Assembly (NCBI RefSeq): GCF_004762035.2
Contig: NZ_SIJK02000024.1
Location: 25,487-89,486 of the forward strand
Direction of reading: 5' to 3'
Source of the DNA: Candidatus Chloroploca mongolica
GTDB lineage: Bacteria; Chloroflexota; Chloroflexia; Chloroflexales; Chloroflexaceae
DNA: 64,000 nt
A program made the position numbers and the translations under genes. Below are positions 41,296-49,862 of the stretch, piece after piece (the first letter of the stretch is position 1; each line of letters starts with the position of its first letter). The notes under the pieces were generated by a model. It was not told where the DNA came from, made no database searches, and saw nothing but the letters and a program-made list of their open reading frames with translations.

Positions 41296-42396
41296 TCAGA
41301 CAGCCTGGGCGAAGGGGGCTTCAATCTGCAAGGCATTGACCGCCCGCGCAATCTGGTGGACTTCATCGGATGTCAGACCGGGATGCACTGGCAGGGCCAG
41401 GATTTCGCCACTGATGCGGTCGGCAACCGGGGTTGTGGCCTGATAGCCGAGTTCGCGATAGACAGGTTGATTAGGAATGGTGAGCGGATAGAAGATAGCT
41501 GTGCCGACGCCGGCTGCGGCGAGTTGTTGTGCGGCGGCATCGCGGTCACCAAGGATGCGGACGGTATACTGGTGAAAGACGTGGTGAATGCCTGGACGCA
41601 CCTGCGGCTTGATCACCTGGGGATGCGTGATCATCTGATTGAGCAGCTGAGCATTGGCGATCCGCTGGGCAGTAAAGGCCTCACACTTGCCAAGCTGCAC
41701 CCGACCGATCGCCGCGTGGAGATCGGTCATACGGCAATTGTAGCCAAGGCACTCGTGGTAATAGCGCACGCGGCTGCCGTGATTACGGAGGAGGCGAAGC
41801 TTTTCAGCGATAGCATCGTCATCGGTGGTAATCATGCCACCTTCGCCACTGGTAATATTCTTGGTGGCATAGAGCGAGAAACATGCCGTACTAAAATTAC
41901 CGGTTGGGCGCCCGCGATAGCGAGCGCCGACGGCCTGAGCGGCATCTTCAATCACCGCGAGGCCATTGCGGCGCGCGATGACCATAATGGCGTCCATCTC
42001 GGCGGGATGCCCATAGAGATGGACGGGCATAATGGCGCGGGTACGGGGCGTAATCGCGGCCTCGATCTGGCGGACATTGAGATTGAAACAATCCTCATCG
42101 ATATCAACAAAAACGGGGCGAGCGCCGGTCATCAGGATGCTATTGGCCGTTGCGACAAAGCTAAACGGTGTCGTGATGACCTCATCGTCGGGGCCGATCT
42201 CGTGCGCGAGCAGGGCGAGAAAGAGGGCGGTGGTGCCACTGGTCACAGCGACCCCGTGGCGCACCCCGCACAACTCAGCGAAGCCTTGTTCGAGCTGTTC
42301 CACTTCTTCCCCCTGGGCGAGCTTCCCTGAGCGTAACACAGCAAGCACAGCGGCTTCTTCTTCGGGGCCAAGCAGTGGGCGAGAGATCGGGATCAT
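41296..42396 (-). CDS. DegT/DnrJ/EryC1/StrS aminotransferase
   Basis: 366 residues from ATG 42396 (GGAGGAA upstream). PLP-dependent sugar aminotransferase: the N-terminus MIPISRPLLGPEE, GTTALFLALLA, VIEDAAQAVGARY and the PLP Lys179 in FSLYATKNITSGEGG. These enzymes move an amino group from glutamate onto a keto-sugar nucleotide. It overlaps the SIS gene by 4 bases. With the Gfo/Idh/MocA enzyme it suggests an amino-sugar in the product glycan. Confidence 0.93.
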   Translation of the reverse strand: MIPISRPLLGPEEEAAVLAVLRSGKLAQGEEVEQLEQGFAELCGVRHGVAVTSGTTALFLALLAHEIGPDDEVITTPFSFVATANSILMTGARPVFVDIDEDCFNLNVRQIEAAITPRTRAIMPVHLYGHPAEMDAIMVIARRNGLAVIEDAAQAVGARYRGRPTGNFSTACFSLYATKNITSGEGGMITTDDDAIAEKLRLLRNHGSRVRYYHECLGYNCRMTDLHAAIGRVQLGKCEAFTAQRIANAQLLNQMITHPQVIKPQVRPGIHHVFHQYTVRILGDRDAAAQQLAAAGVGTAIFYPLTIPNQPVYRELGYQATTPVADRISGEILALPVHPGLTSDEVHQIARAVNALQIEAPFAQAV

Positions 42397-43025
42397 ACGC
42401 TTCCTCCGCCGATGACGCGCTCGAGCAAGACACCTGCGGGGGCCACTTCGAGCGTATGGGACATCATCTCTTCGATCTGATAGCCGAGGTTGACGGCGAG
42501 GGCGTGGCACACCGTGCTATGAATATCTTCAACCTGCGGCATCATCTGATTGTCAACGTGCAGCGTGGTTTGCGCGAGGTGGTCGAGCATCCCGCCATCA
42601 AAACCGGTGATGCCGATGGTTGGTGCGCCCATCTCATTGGCCCACTGGATCGCCCGCAGCACATTCGGTGACTTGCCGCTGCCCGAAATGGCAAAGACAA
42701 GATCGCCAGGCCGGTAGAGGCTGCGCAGTTGTTCAACAAAGACATCGGCATAGCCCTGGTCATTTGACCAAGCGGTCAGGAGGGCCATATTGTCGGTGAG
42801 CGCGAGCGAACGCACACGGCGTGCGCCGTCGCGGATTGTCCACTTGGTGAGGTCGCAGGCAAAGTGTGAAGCGGTTGAAGCGCTGCCGCCATTGCCGCAG
42901 ACAATAATGGTCCCATCGCGTTCGTATGTCTCCCAGAGTGCATCAGCAATGCGCCGGAGGGGCAGCTGAGGTAACTGGTTGAGGGTGTACACAATCTGTT
43001 GAATATAACGATGCAAATGGTTCAA
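42393..43025 (-). CDS. SIS-domain phosphosugar isomerase (GmhA-like)
   Basis: 210 residues in one SIS domain: IIVCGNGGSASTASHFACDL, FAISGSGKSPNVLRAI, IGITGFDGGMLD and VEDIHSTVCHAL, the pattern of D-sedoheptulose-7-phosphate isomerases. The reaction makes heptose phosphates for glycan chains. It lies between a small transporter gene (32 bases upstream) and the aminotransferase gene (4-base overlap), so a heptose- or amino-heptose-like sugar may be part of the polymer. Confidence 0.88.
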   Translation of the reverse strand: MNHLHRYIQQIVYTLNQLPQLPLRRIADALWETYERDGTIIVCGNGGSASTASHFACDLTKWTIRDGARRVRSLALTDNMALLTAWSNDQGYADVFVEQLRSLYRPGDLVFAISGSGKSPNVLRAIQWANEMGAPTIGITGFDGGMLDHLAQTTLHVDNQMMPQVEDIHSTVCHALAVNLGYQIEEMMSHTLEVAPAGVLLERVIGGGSV

Positions 43026-43057
43026 GGGTTTTTCTCGCTCTCAATTACAAAGGAAGC

Positions 43058-43507
43058 TCAGGAACGAGCAACAAGGATCATGCCGAGACAGATAACGCCC
43101 ACACCCATCGCGCGCATCGGGGTGACATGCTCGCGCAGAATGAGCCAGCCAATAAAGAAGAGCAAGACATGGTTGAGGCTGACGAGGGGGTAAGCGACGC
43201 TGAGGTCAATCCGTGACAGCGTAATGAGCCAGAAGAATGTCCCAAACCCATAGATCATCAGGCCGCCAACCACAAAAGGCGAGCGAATGATCTGCCAGAC
43301 GATATTCGGTACGGTTTCGTAACTCACCGTAAGCGCGCCCATCTGGGTCATACCGTGCTTTAACATCGTCTGCCCAACGATGCCCATCACTGTGGCGACA
43401 AGAATCAGGATCCAGGTACTCACCGTTAATCCTCCAATACGGCGCGGTTCAGCGACCGCTTCGTTTGTATGTGCCATCACAAAGGTCGCTTCATCGAGCT
43501 TCTGCAT
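43058..43507 (-). CDS. Small multidrug/EamA-type 4-TM transporter (ArnE-like)
   Basis: 149 residues with four membrane helices after a short N-terminal tail: STWILILVATVMGIVGQTM, then VGGLMIYGFGTFFWLI, LSVAYPLVSLNHVLLFFIGW and a last helix ending GVICLGMILV. Small one-half EamA/SMR proteins of this kind pair up to flip lipid-linked sugars (ArnE/ArnF, or similar). It is next to a polyprenyl-mannose-type GT2 gene, which supports a flippase role for a lipid-linked monosaccharide. Confidence 0.78.
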   Translation of the reverse strand: MQKLDEATFVMAHTNEAVAEPRRIGGLTVSTWILILVATVMGIVGQTMLKHGMTQMGALTVSYETVPNIVWQIIRSPFVVGGLMIYGFGTFFWLITLSRIDLSVAYPLVSLNHVLLFFIGWLILREHVTPMRAMGVGVICLGMILVARS

Positions 43508-43531
43508 GTGTAGCCTTTCAGATACAGGGTC

Positions 43532-44287
43532 TTAACGGGCCGCAGGGGTCGAAGGTTGCCCCAGCAGGCCACGGGTACGGCGCCCCAGCAAACCTGTCAT
43601 ATAGCGCAGGTGGGTTCCCGTAATCCGCACGATTTTGGCTTTGGACTGACCATACTGGCGCACACGTAGGACAGCGGGATACTCAACGACCCGATACCCA
43701 GCGAGCATCGCCTCGACCAGCAGCTCGGTCACCATCAAGAAGCCATTGGCCTGGGTATTGATCCGTTCAATGACTTCACGGCGGCAGGCGCGAAAGAGGG
43801 CGGTATAGGTACGGATGCGCCAGTCAATAAGGAGGCGATAACAGAACGACGCGCCTTTGCTAATGGTGACGCGGTAGGCGGGCACATTTTCGATGCCGCC
43901 GTCGGGATGATAGGGTGACGCGGTCACGATATCGACGCCGGGGGTCAAGCGATCAAGCAGGGCGGGGATTTCAGCGAAGGGATAGGTGCCGTCGCTGTCA
44001 CAGGTGACAATGATGTTGCCATCGATGTGGGCAAAACCGGTACGCAGGGCCGCCCCGAGGCCCTGATTGCGCTCGTGGTGCGCAATCGTTACATGCGGCA
44101 GTGCACCAAAAGTCTGGGCCAGGAGGTCGCCTGTCCCATCACTGCTGCCGTCATTTACCAGCACGAGCTGCACGCTACCCCGCTGTTGCAAGATGGGTAG
44201 GACGGCAGTGATGCGCTCGTACATTGCATCAATCCCTTCAGCCTCGTTGTAACACGGGATAACGACTGAGAGGTCGTATGTTGCCAT
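43532..44287 (-). CDS. Family 2 glycosyltransferase (polyprenyl-phosphate mannose synthase-like)
   Basis: 251 residues, GT-A fold: YDLSVVIPCYNEAEGIDAMYERI, LVNDGSSDGTGDLL, TCDSDGTYP (DxD-type), GLGAALRTGFAH, then VEYPAVLRVRQYGQSKAK. The start and the QSKAK end resemble dolichyl/polyprenyl-phosphate mannose or glucose synthases without the C-terminal helices. It would make a lipid-linked monosaccharide for the adjacent flippase-like protein. A gene-free ~350-base stretch (44288-44640) lies upstream with no recognised signal. Confidence 0.85.
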   Translation of the reverse strand: MATYDLSVVIPCYNEAEGIDAMYERITAVLPILQQRGSVQLVLVNDGSSDGTGDLLAQTFGALPHVTIAHHERNQGLGAALRTGFAHIDGNIIVTCDSDGTYPFAEIPALLDRLTPGVDIVTASPYHPDGGIENVPAYRVTISKGASFCYRLLIDWRIRTYTALFRACRREVIERINTQANGFLMVTELLVEAMLAGYRVVEYPAVLRVRQYGQSKAKIVRITGTHLRYMTGLLGRRTRGLLGQPSTPAAR

Positions 44288-44628
44288 AGGTCACCAACCC
44301 TTCTCATCAAGCGGGAGCATCTGAGCACAAACACATGCGATTGGCAAAGACGATATGAATGAACTGGCGTCTTTGTCTTTACAGCACTTGGAACAATCCA
44401 CAGGGAGTTCGTATATGGAGTATGCACGATACAGGTAACATTGAATTAAATCTGTGCACGTCCTGTGCTGACAATCCATTTAATGCATCACCCTCAAAGG
44501 AACGCAGAAGATGCAATCGCCCTGGAGGGTACGCCAGAAACCCTTTTCCGCCGGGATCGCATGTGGTAGAATCGAATTCCAACTACGCGAAGTCAGAAAC
44601 CCAGGGCTCATGGTTCTTAAGAATTACA

Positions 44629-44754
44629 TCAGGGGGGGGCGGACTTCAGTCGGCTGAGCAAGAAGCCGACTGATGCTCTTCCAGCACAGTTGGTCCGCTT
44701 GCGGATATTGATCGCGGCGTTGACATCGGCCGGCCCCGTGCGACGGAAGGTGTG
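44629..44754 (-). pseudogene. Remnant of TnpB-type transposon protein
   Basis: A short minus-strand frame reads HTFRRTGPADVNAAINIRKR, matching the C-terminal RuvC-III-like end of TnpB (pattern H-F-x-x-D-x-x-A-A-x-N-I). Nothing TnpB-like precedes it. It runs into a terminal hairpin, so it is the 3' end of a decayed IS200/IS605-type insertion. Confidence 0.6.
44646..44673. repeat. Hairpin at the TnpB remnant end (possible IS right end)
   Basis: TCAGTCGGCT (44646-44655) pairs with AGCCGACTGA (44664-44673) across an 8-base loop. IS200/IS605 ends carry such subterminal hairpins. Confidence 0.5.
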
Positions 44755-44851
44755 CTGCGCCGATGATGATCTGATCGTTCTGGCCTGTGTCGAGGATTTG
44801 ACCGTCGAGAATTTGAAGAAGGATCCGTGAATCATGAATGGAGGCTATGCG

Positions 44852-45679
44852 ATGACGACTGCTTCTGTTGGTTCCTATCTGGAAGTCGCCCCTGGCGTTG
44901 AGATCTACTATGAGGAACATGGCACTGGCTCACCACTGGTCTTTGTGCCAGGATGGACGTTCACAACTGAAGTGTTTGAACATCAAGTCGCCCATTTCGC
45001 GCGTTCACACCGGGTTATCGTCGTCGATCCGCGGAGCCAGGGCCGCTCGTCGAAGACGCTCCAGGGGAACGATTACAGTACCCATGGTGCCGATCTGGCG
45101 AAACTCTTCGCAAGCCTCGAACTCCGGGACGTCGTATTGGTCGGCTGGTCAACTGGGACGCTGGATGTGCTGGGGTATGTGCAACACGCTGGCACAAGTG
45201 CGCTGAAGGGCGTGGTTGGCATTGATATGTCACCCAAGCCGCTTTCGGTCAGCAGCGACGACTGGGTCGAAGGGCCGCTTGATGAGCTTGCCGGGGCGTG
45301 GCGAGCGTTCCTGCGCTCGCCACAGGGGCAACGCGACTTCATCATCTACTACGCCAACGAGGTTATGGTGCAGCGTGCATTGAGTCCAGTTGAACAGGAT
45401 TGGATCGTTCGTCAGTCGCTCACCACTCCGCACTACCTGGCGAGTGCGATCTTTGCCGACGCCATGTTCTGCGACTTTTCGGCTGAATTGCAGACGCTTG
45501 CGCAGGCTGTGCCTACGCTCTATGTTCTTGCCGAGCACTGGGCGGAGACGGCGACCGCCTTCCTCACCCGGAACTTTCCTCTGGTCAAGACCGAAGTTTT
45601 TGGCGGGCACATGATGTTTTGGGAGCATGCCGAGCGCTTCAATGCGACGCTTGCGAATTTTATTGAAGGGCTCGGGTAA
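44852..45679 (+). CDS. Alpha/beta-hydrolase
   Basis: 275 residues from ATG 44852, preferred because GGAGG lies 7 bases before it; an upstream ATG at 44834 is possible. Oxyanion text FVPGWTFTTE, nucleophile Ser in VGWSTGTLD (GxSxG), acid probably in VLAEHWAE or nearby, and catalytic His in GGHMMFWEHAERF. The fold is that of haloalkane/epoxide/ester hydrolases and lactonases; the substrate is unknown. It is the only plus-strand gene of the 37-64 kb polysaccharide region, beside a transposon remnant and direct repeats, suggesting later arrival (inference). Confidence 0.85.
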   Translation: MTTASVGSYLEVAPGVEIYYEEHGTGSPLVFVPGWTFTTEVFEHQVAHFARSHRVIVVDPRSQGRSSKTLQGNDYSTHGADLAKLFASLELRDVVLVGWSTGTLDVLGYVQHAGTSALKGVVGIDMSPKPLSVSSDDWVEGPLDELAGAWRAFLRSPQGQRDFIIYYANEVMVQRALSPVEQDWIVRQSLTTPHYLASAIFADAMFCDFSAELQTLAQAVPTLYVLAEHWAETATAFLTRNFPLVKTEVFGGHMMFWEHAERFNATLANFIEGLG

Positions 45680-45742
45680 ACGTCTTTCTGTTGGACAGAC
45701 GGTACGCTCGATCTTATCCCTCGGCCCCTCTCTGCGGAGGGC

Positions 45743-45865
45743 GGGAGGGCCGAAGCTTGCGCTCGGGGGGCGTGGTGGTTGAGCGATGCGGGTGGGGCGG
45801 GAGGATGGGGAGGGCCGAAGCAGGCGCTCGGGGGGGCGTGGTGGTTGAGCGATGCGGGTGGGGCG
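45743..45865. repeat. Two direct repeats of about 57 bases
   Basis: Copies at 45743-45799 and 45808-45865 share GGGAGGGCCGAAGC, GCGCTCGGGGGG and CGTGGTGGTTGAGCGATGCG almost base for base. They sit between the hydrolase and the GT4 gene. Confidence 0.75.
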
Positions 45866-45877
45866 CATGCTTCGGCC

Positions 45878-47101
45878 TTACGGGGTGGTTACTTTTTGAT
45901 GCTGGACACTCGCGTAGCAGGTTTCGAGCAGCATGGCGCTGGCGGCCCAGTTGTGAGCTTGTTCGACGTAGGCGCGTCCTGCGTTTCCGAGGGTTCGGGC
46001 ATAGGGTGGGTCAGCGAGGAGTTTGAGGATGGCCTGGGCGAATTGCGTTGCATGATCGGCAACAAGTAGTTCGTGGTCGGGGCGGGCGGTGAGGGCAACG
46101 GTGGTCTGGCGGGTTGTGACGACGGGTGTGGCTGTTGCCATGGCTTCGAGGACTTTGTTTTGCACGCCGACGCCGTAGCGCATCGGGGCTACGGCCACGG
46201 TGGCGCGGGCGAGATAGGTGCGTAGGTCGGGAACAAAACCGGTGACGGTGACTAGTGGGTTGCGGGCATAGGCGCGTAGGGCCGGGCCGGGGTTGGCGCC
46301 GGCGAGGATGACGTGGGCATCGGGGCGTTGTTGCCAGACGAGGGGCATGATGGTGTCGAGTAGGAAGTGTGCGGCGGCTTCGTTGGCGTGATAGCTCATT
46401 TTGCCGCTGAAGATGATGGTGGCGGGTGCTCGTTCTTCACTAACTGGTTGAATACAGTCGAGCTCAACGCCATTGGGGACGACTGTAATCGGTGCGCTCT
46501 GAAACTGGGTGGTTTGCAAGGTCTGCAAGGCCCAGGCATCTTCGGGCGAGGTGATGATGATATGGTCGACGTGTTGCCCGCAGGTTGCCTCGTAGCGTTT
46601 GGTACGGGCGAGGTCGAGCAAGGCCATGGCACGGGCGCGTAGCGACGGGCTAGAGCGGGTAGCACGTTCAAAGAGCAGGCTGATGCTATCGACTGCATCG
46701 AGGATCAAGGGGGGGCGTGTGGGTACTTGTGCGGCGGCGACGCGAGCGATTTCGGCGGCACGCAGGTGTTCAATGTGAACCACATCGTGTTCCCCCGAGC
46801 GGAATTCGGCTTTGATCGCCTCGATAAAGGCTGGGACGAGGCAATGGGCGGCTTGCAGCGGCAGATCGCTTATGACCGCTCGCAGGTAGGCCGCGATGCG
46901 GGCCTGTCGCGCAATCGTGATGACCTGGATCTTGGTACAGAGGGGGCGTAGCGTTCCCAGATTTGCTTCGTCGTCGGGGCCATCTTCGGCGCAGATCAGG
47001 GTGATCTGGTGCCCGCGTTGGGCCAAGTGGCGCAACAACTGATACGAGCGTACGCGGATCGGCGAAGGAACGTACGGGATGATCATGAGGATGCGCATCA
47101 T
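45878..47101 (-). CDS. Family 4 glycosyltransferase
   Basis: 407 residues from ATG 47101 (ATGATG; the stop of the previous gene overlaps as ATGA). GT-B fold: N-terminal MRILMIIPYVPSPIRVRSYQLLRHLAQRGHQITLI, and C-terminal VVPNGVELD, FSGKMSYHANEAA, HVILAGANPGPALRAYA, GVGVQNKVLEAMATATPVV (donor-binding E-x7-E type). It would add a sugar from a nucleotide donor to the growing chain. It is paired with a second GT4 gene directly upstream. Confidence 0.9.
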   Translation of the reverse strand: MMRILMIIPYVPSPIRVRSYQLLRHLAQRGHQITLICAEDGPDDEANLGTLRPLCTKIQVITIARQARIAAYLRAVISDLPLQAAHCLVPAFIEAIKAEFRSGEHDVVHIEHLRAAEIARVAAAQVPTRPPLILDAVDSISLLFERATRSSPSLRARAMALLDLARTKRYEATCGQHVDHIIITSPEDAWALQTLQTTQFQSAPITVVPNGVELDCIQPVSEERAPATIIFSGKMSYHANEAAAHFLLDTIMPLVWQQRPDAHVILAGANPGPALRAYARNPLVTVTGFVPDLRTYLARATVAVAPMRYGVGVQNKVLEAMATATPVVTTRQTTVALTARPDHELLVADHATQFAQAILKLLADPPYARTLGNAGRAYVEQAHNWAASAMLLETCYASVQHQKVTTP

Positions 47102-48324
47102 CGTCTCCCCACCGCTGCCTGGGCGAGTGCGGCCTCGTAGAGGGCCTCGACCCGAGGATTGACGACGCGCCAATCGTAGACCTCTTCGGCGACCTGGCGA
47201 CCTGCCCGGGCGAGGGCTTCACCCTGTGCTGGGTTAGATAACAAAGCGATGAGTGCCTGGGCAAAGGTTTGCGGTGTGTCGCCAACCAGTAAATGGGTGC
47301 CCGGGGTCAGGGCAATGCCTTCGTAGCCTATGGTCGTCGAGACAATCGGTAAGCCGCGGGCCAGGGCCTCCAGGATCTTCACCCGCATGCCCCCGCCGGC
47401 GCGGACAGGCACAATCAGGGCGGCGGTTTGCTTCAGAAAGGGTTGCGGATCTTCGACATAGCCAGTCACTTCAATGCTGGCGTCTTCTTCGGCGAGACGA
47501 CGCACCGACTGGGGTGGTCGCGCTCCGACCACGGCAAACCGTACCCCGGGAACCTCGCGTTGCACCAGCGGATAGACCTCGCGGGCAAACCAGAGCACGC
47601 CGTCAACATTGGGGGGCCAGAACATGGTCGCCATGCTGAGGATCAGTTGCGGATTGGGCGTGCGCGCGACGGGTGGGTGGCCCTGGGCATCGACGGCAAT
47701 CGGGATCACTTCGGTTGGCGGGAGGGTGACCCCGGCTTCGTCGGCGGCAAGCTGGAGGAAGGCCCGATCAGGCTCGCTGACGACCAGCAAGCCATCAAAG
47801 CGTGCACAGATCCGGGCCTCGTAGCGGCGTAGACGGCGAGCTTCGACTTCGAGGCCGATTCGTCGGGCAGGTGAGCTATGCTCGGCCATACGCTGCACAA
47901 TCGTCCAGACCGCATTATGCTCATCGAGCACCCGCGCCCCTGCCGGCAGATCGACAGCAAACTGAGCCATATTGAGTTGATCGGCGTGAATGATATCGAA
48001 CGACTGTCGACGAGTCAGGTCAGCGAGCAGCGCGTGCAGTTCGGGCGAAGCATCGCGGCGCATCAGGAACGAATCGCCAGCGAGGCTACTCGTGATCAGG
48101 TAGCCGAGATCGCGTAGGCGCGAGCGTTTGAGCAGCACCGTATGGACCTCGGCGCACAACCCGCGCAACTCAGTGGCTCGTTGCGCCTCGGCCTCAGAGC
48201 GCACGAGGGAGACGAGCGTCACCTCGTGATGGCGGGCCAGCGACTGGAGCAGGTGGTAGGTTTTGACCTTTGGCCCGCTATCGGGTGGAAACGGCAGAAT
48301 CTGGGTCAGGAGTAAGATGCGCAT
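47098..48324 (-). CDS. Family 4 glycosyltransferase
   Basis: 408 residues. MRILLLTQILPFPPDSGPKVKTYHLLQSLARHHEVTLV, then VVSEPDRAFL, VIPIAVDAQGHPPV, MFWPPNVDGVLWFA and the donor site GGGMRVKILEALARGLPIVST (E-x7-E). Same fold and orientation as the next gene but a different donor region, so the two probably add different sugars. It begins one base after the membrane transferase stop. Confidence 0.9.
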   Translation of the reverse strand: MRILLLTQILPFPPDSGPKVKTYHLLQSLARHHEVTLVSLVRSEAEAQRATELRGLCAEVHTVLLKRSRLRDLGYLITSSLAGDSFLMRRDASPELHALLADLTRRQSFDIIHADQLNMAQFAVDLPAGARVLDEHNAVWTIVQRMAEHSSPARRIGLEVEARRLRRYEARICARFDGLLVVSEPDRAFLQLAADEAGVTLPPTEVIPIAVDAQGHPPVARTPNPQLILSMATMFWPPNVDGVLWFAREVYPLVQREVPGVRFAVVGARPPQSVRRLAEEDASIEVTGYVEDPQPFLKQTAALIVPVRAGGGMRVKILEALARGLPIVSTTIGYEGIALTPGTHLLVGDTPQTFAQALIALLSNPAQGEALARAGRQVAEEVYDWRVVNPRVEALYEAALAQAAVGRR

Positions 48325-49851
48325 CTAGCCCTCGGCGCTACGGTTACGGCGGCCTGTTGGCACAAAAGCAGGCCAGCGGGGGCGAGTCTGACGAAGGGAG
48401 AGGAAGAGCAACATCAGGCCAAGACTGACAAAGGCGACCAGGGGCAGCAGGCTCATCGCGCCTTGCAGACCGAGGGCCATGCCGAGGTTACGGGCAATAT
48501 CGCCCTGTTGCCAGGCGGGCACCACATAGGTCAGCCACGGATTGCGATTATCGTCGGGCGGGAAGAGTTGCCCGCTGGTGGCTTCTGTCCAGGTCAGGAT
48601 GACCGAGAGGACGATCAGGCCAGTCGTGGCAACGCGGGTGGCGGTGGTGGCAAAAGCCCGTTCGACGGCCCAGCCGGCGGCCAGGGCAAGAAAGGGGATC
48701 AACGGCACAATGTAACGAGGCCCGGCGGCGAACCCGCCCCACCACATAATCGATGATCCATAGAAAAGGTACATTGTGACGACGGCGAACAGGCCCACCC
48801 ACCATTCGGCGCGTAGGCGGCCTGAACGCCACCAGAAGACAAAGCCGGGCAGGGCGAGCAAGAGCCAGGGCGCACGAATGAAGAGCCCGCGGAAGGGGCT
48901 GAACGCCAGCCCCCAGAGCGACTCGGGGCGCGGGTAGGTCAGGCTCATAAAACCGGTCTGATGCTGATCTTGCCAGAGGGCCGAGTGGGCGTACCCAATT
49001 GGCCACGGAGTCCCAAAGGCGACCAGGTCATACGTGATCAGGAGAGCACCTGGAATGATGCCGCCGACAAGGAGGGCGGGCAGCCAGCGCCACCCCTGGC
49101 GCCAGAGCGCATAGAGGCCGATTACGGTGCCTGGCAGCACGCTGGGATACTCGCTAATGACGGCCCAGCCGAGCAGCAGACCGCAGAGCACCCCGGAGAC
49201 CCAGCTAGCACGGGGTGGCGTCGCCGTGTTCTGCGCCTGTTCCCAGGGACGCCAGGCGACACAGAAGGCCCCAAAGAGCAGCGTTGCCACGAGCTGGTGG
49301 CTATAAAAATTGCCTGCATACGGGGCGGCGGCGGTGCCAAGCCCATAGGCGAGGGTCGTCAAGGCGGCAGGAATGGGTGAAATGCCCGACCCGCGCATCG
49401 CAAGGAAGAGCAGCGCCCCAAGGATCGCCGCCGGCAGAGCGACGACCAGCACCGTCATCAGGTATTGCACCAGCGCATAATGCACCTTATCTTCGCGCAA
49501 CCCAGAGCCCTCTTCGTTCAGCGTCGTACTCATAGCCGCCCCATCGCCGAGGCTTTGCGCCCGTGTCGCGACGGCAGGATGGTCGAGCACTGGACTGAGC
49601 ACCAGATAGAAAGGAATCGCCAGGAACGAGAGACCGGGTGGCTTATCAGTGTAGGTACGGCCATTGTAGAGCGCATAATCGCCGGTATTGGCCACATAGC
49701 GATCAATGCTGACGGTACCATCATCCACGACAGCGAGCACCAGATTGAGCCGGGAATTCTGATTCCAATCCGACCAGCGGGGCAGCACATAGAGATAACT
49801 GACGAAGAGCAGGGCTGCGATCAGCCAGCTATGCAGCGCACGTTGTGACAT
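48325..49851 (-). CDS. Multi-pass membrane glycosyltransferase-like protein (GT-C/ArnT-like)
   Basis: 508 residues with about 11 helices. The first extracytoplasmic loop SDWNQNSRLNLVLAVVDDGTVSIDRYVANTGDYAL holds acidic residues usual in GT-C enzymes that use polyprenyl-phosphate sugars. No full motif can be assigned. It follows the GT39-like gene by 11 bases and precedes the GT4 pair by one base. Confidence 0.75.
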   Translation of the reverse strand: MSQRALHSWLIAALLFVSYLYVLPRWSDWNQNSRLNLVLAVVDDGTVSIDRYVANTGDYALYNGRTYTDKPPGLSFLAIPFYLVLSPVLDHPAVATRAQSLGDGAAMSTTLNEEGSGLREDKVHYALVQYLMTVLVVALPAAILGALLFLAMRGSGISPIPAALTTLAYGLGTAAAPYAGNFYSHQLVATLLFGAFCVAWRPWEQAQNTATPPRASWVSGVLCGLLLGWAVISEYPSVLPGTVIGLYALWRQGWRWLPALLVGGIIPGALLITYDLVAFGTPWPIGYAHSALWQDQHQTGFMSLTYPRPESLWGLAFSPFRGLFIRAPWLLLALPGFVFWWRSGRLRAEWWVGLFAVVTMYLFYGSSIMWWGGFAAGPRYIVPLIPFLALAAGWAVERAFATTATRVATTGLIVLSVILTWTEATSGQLFPPDDNRNPWLTYVVPAWQQGDIARNLGMALGLQGAMSLLPLVAFVSLGLMLLFLSLRQTRPRWPAFVPTGRRNRSAEG

Positions 49852-49862
49852 CTGGCGACTCC

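Noticed and set aside
44624..44920. Minus-strand ORF of 98 codons near the hydrolase start
   Set aside because: Only the other minus-strand frame (44629-44754) shows TnpB-like text; this one is a shadow crossing the hydrolase start.
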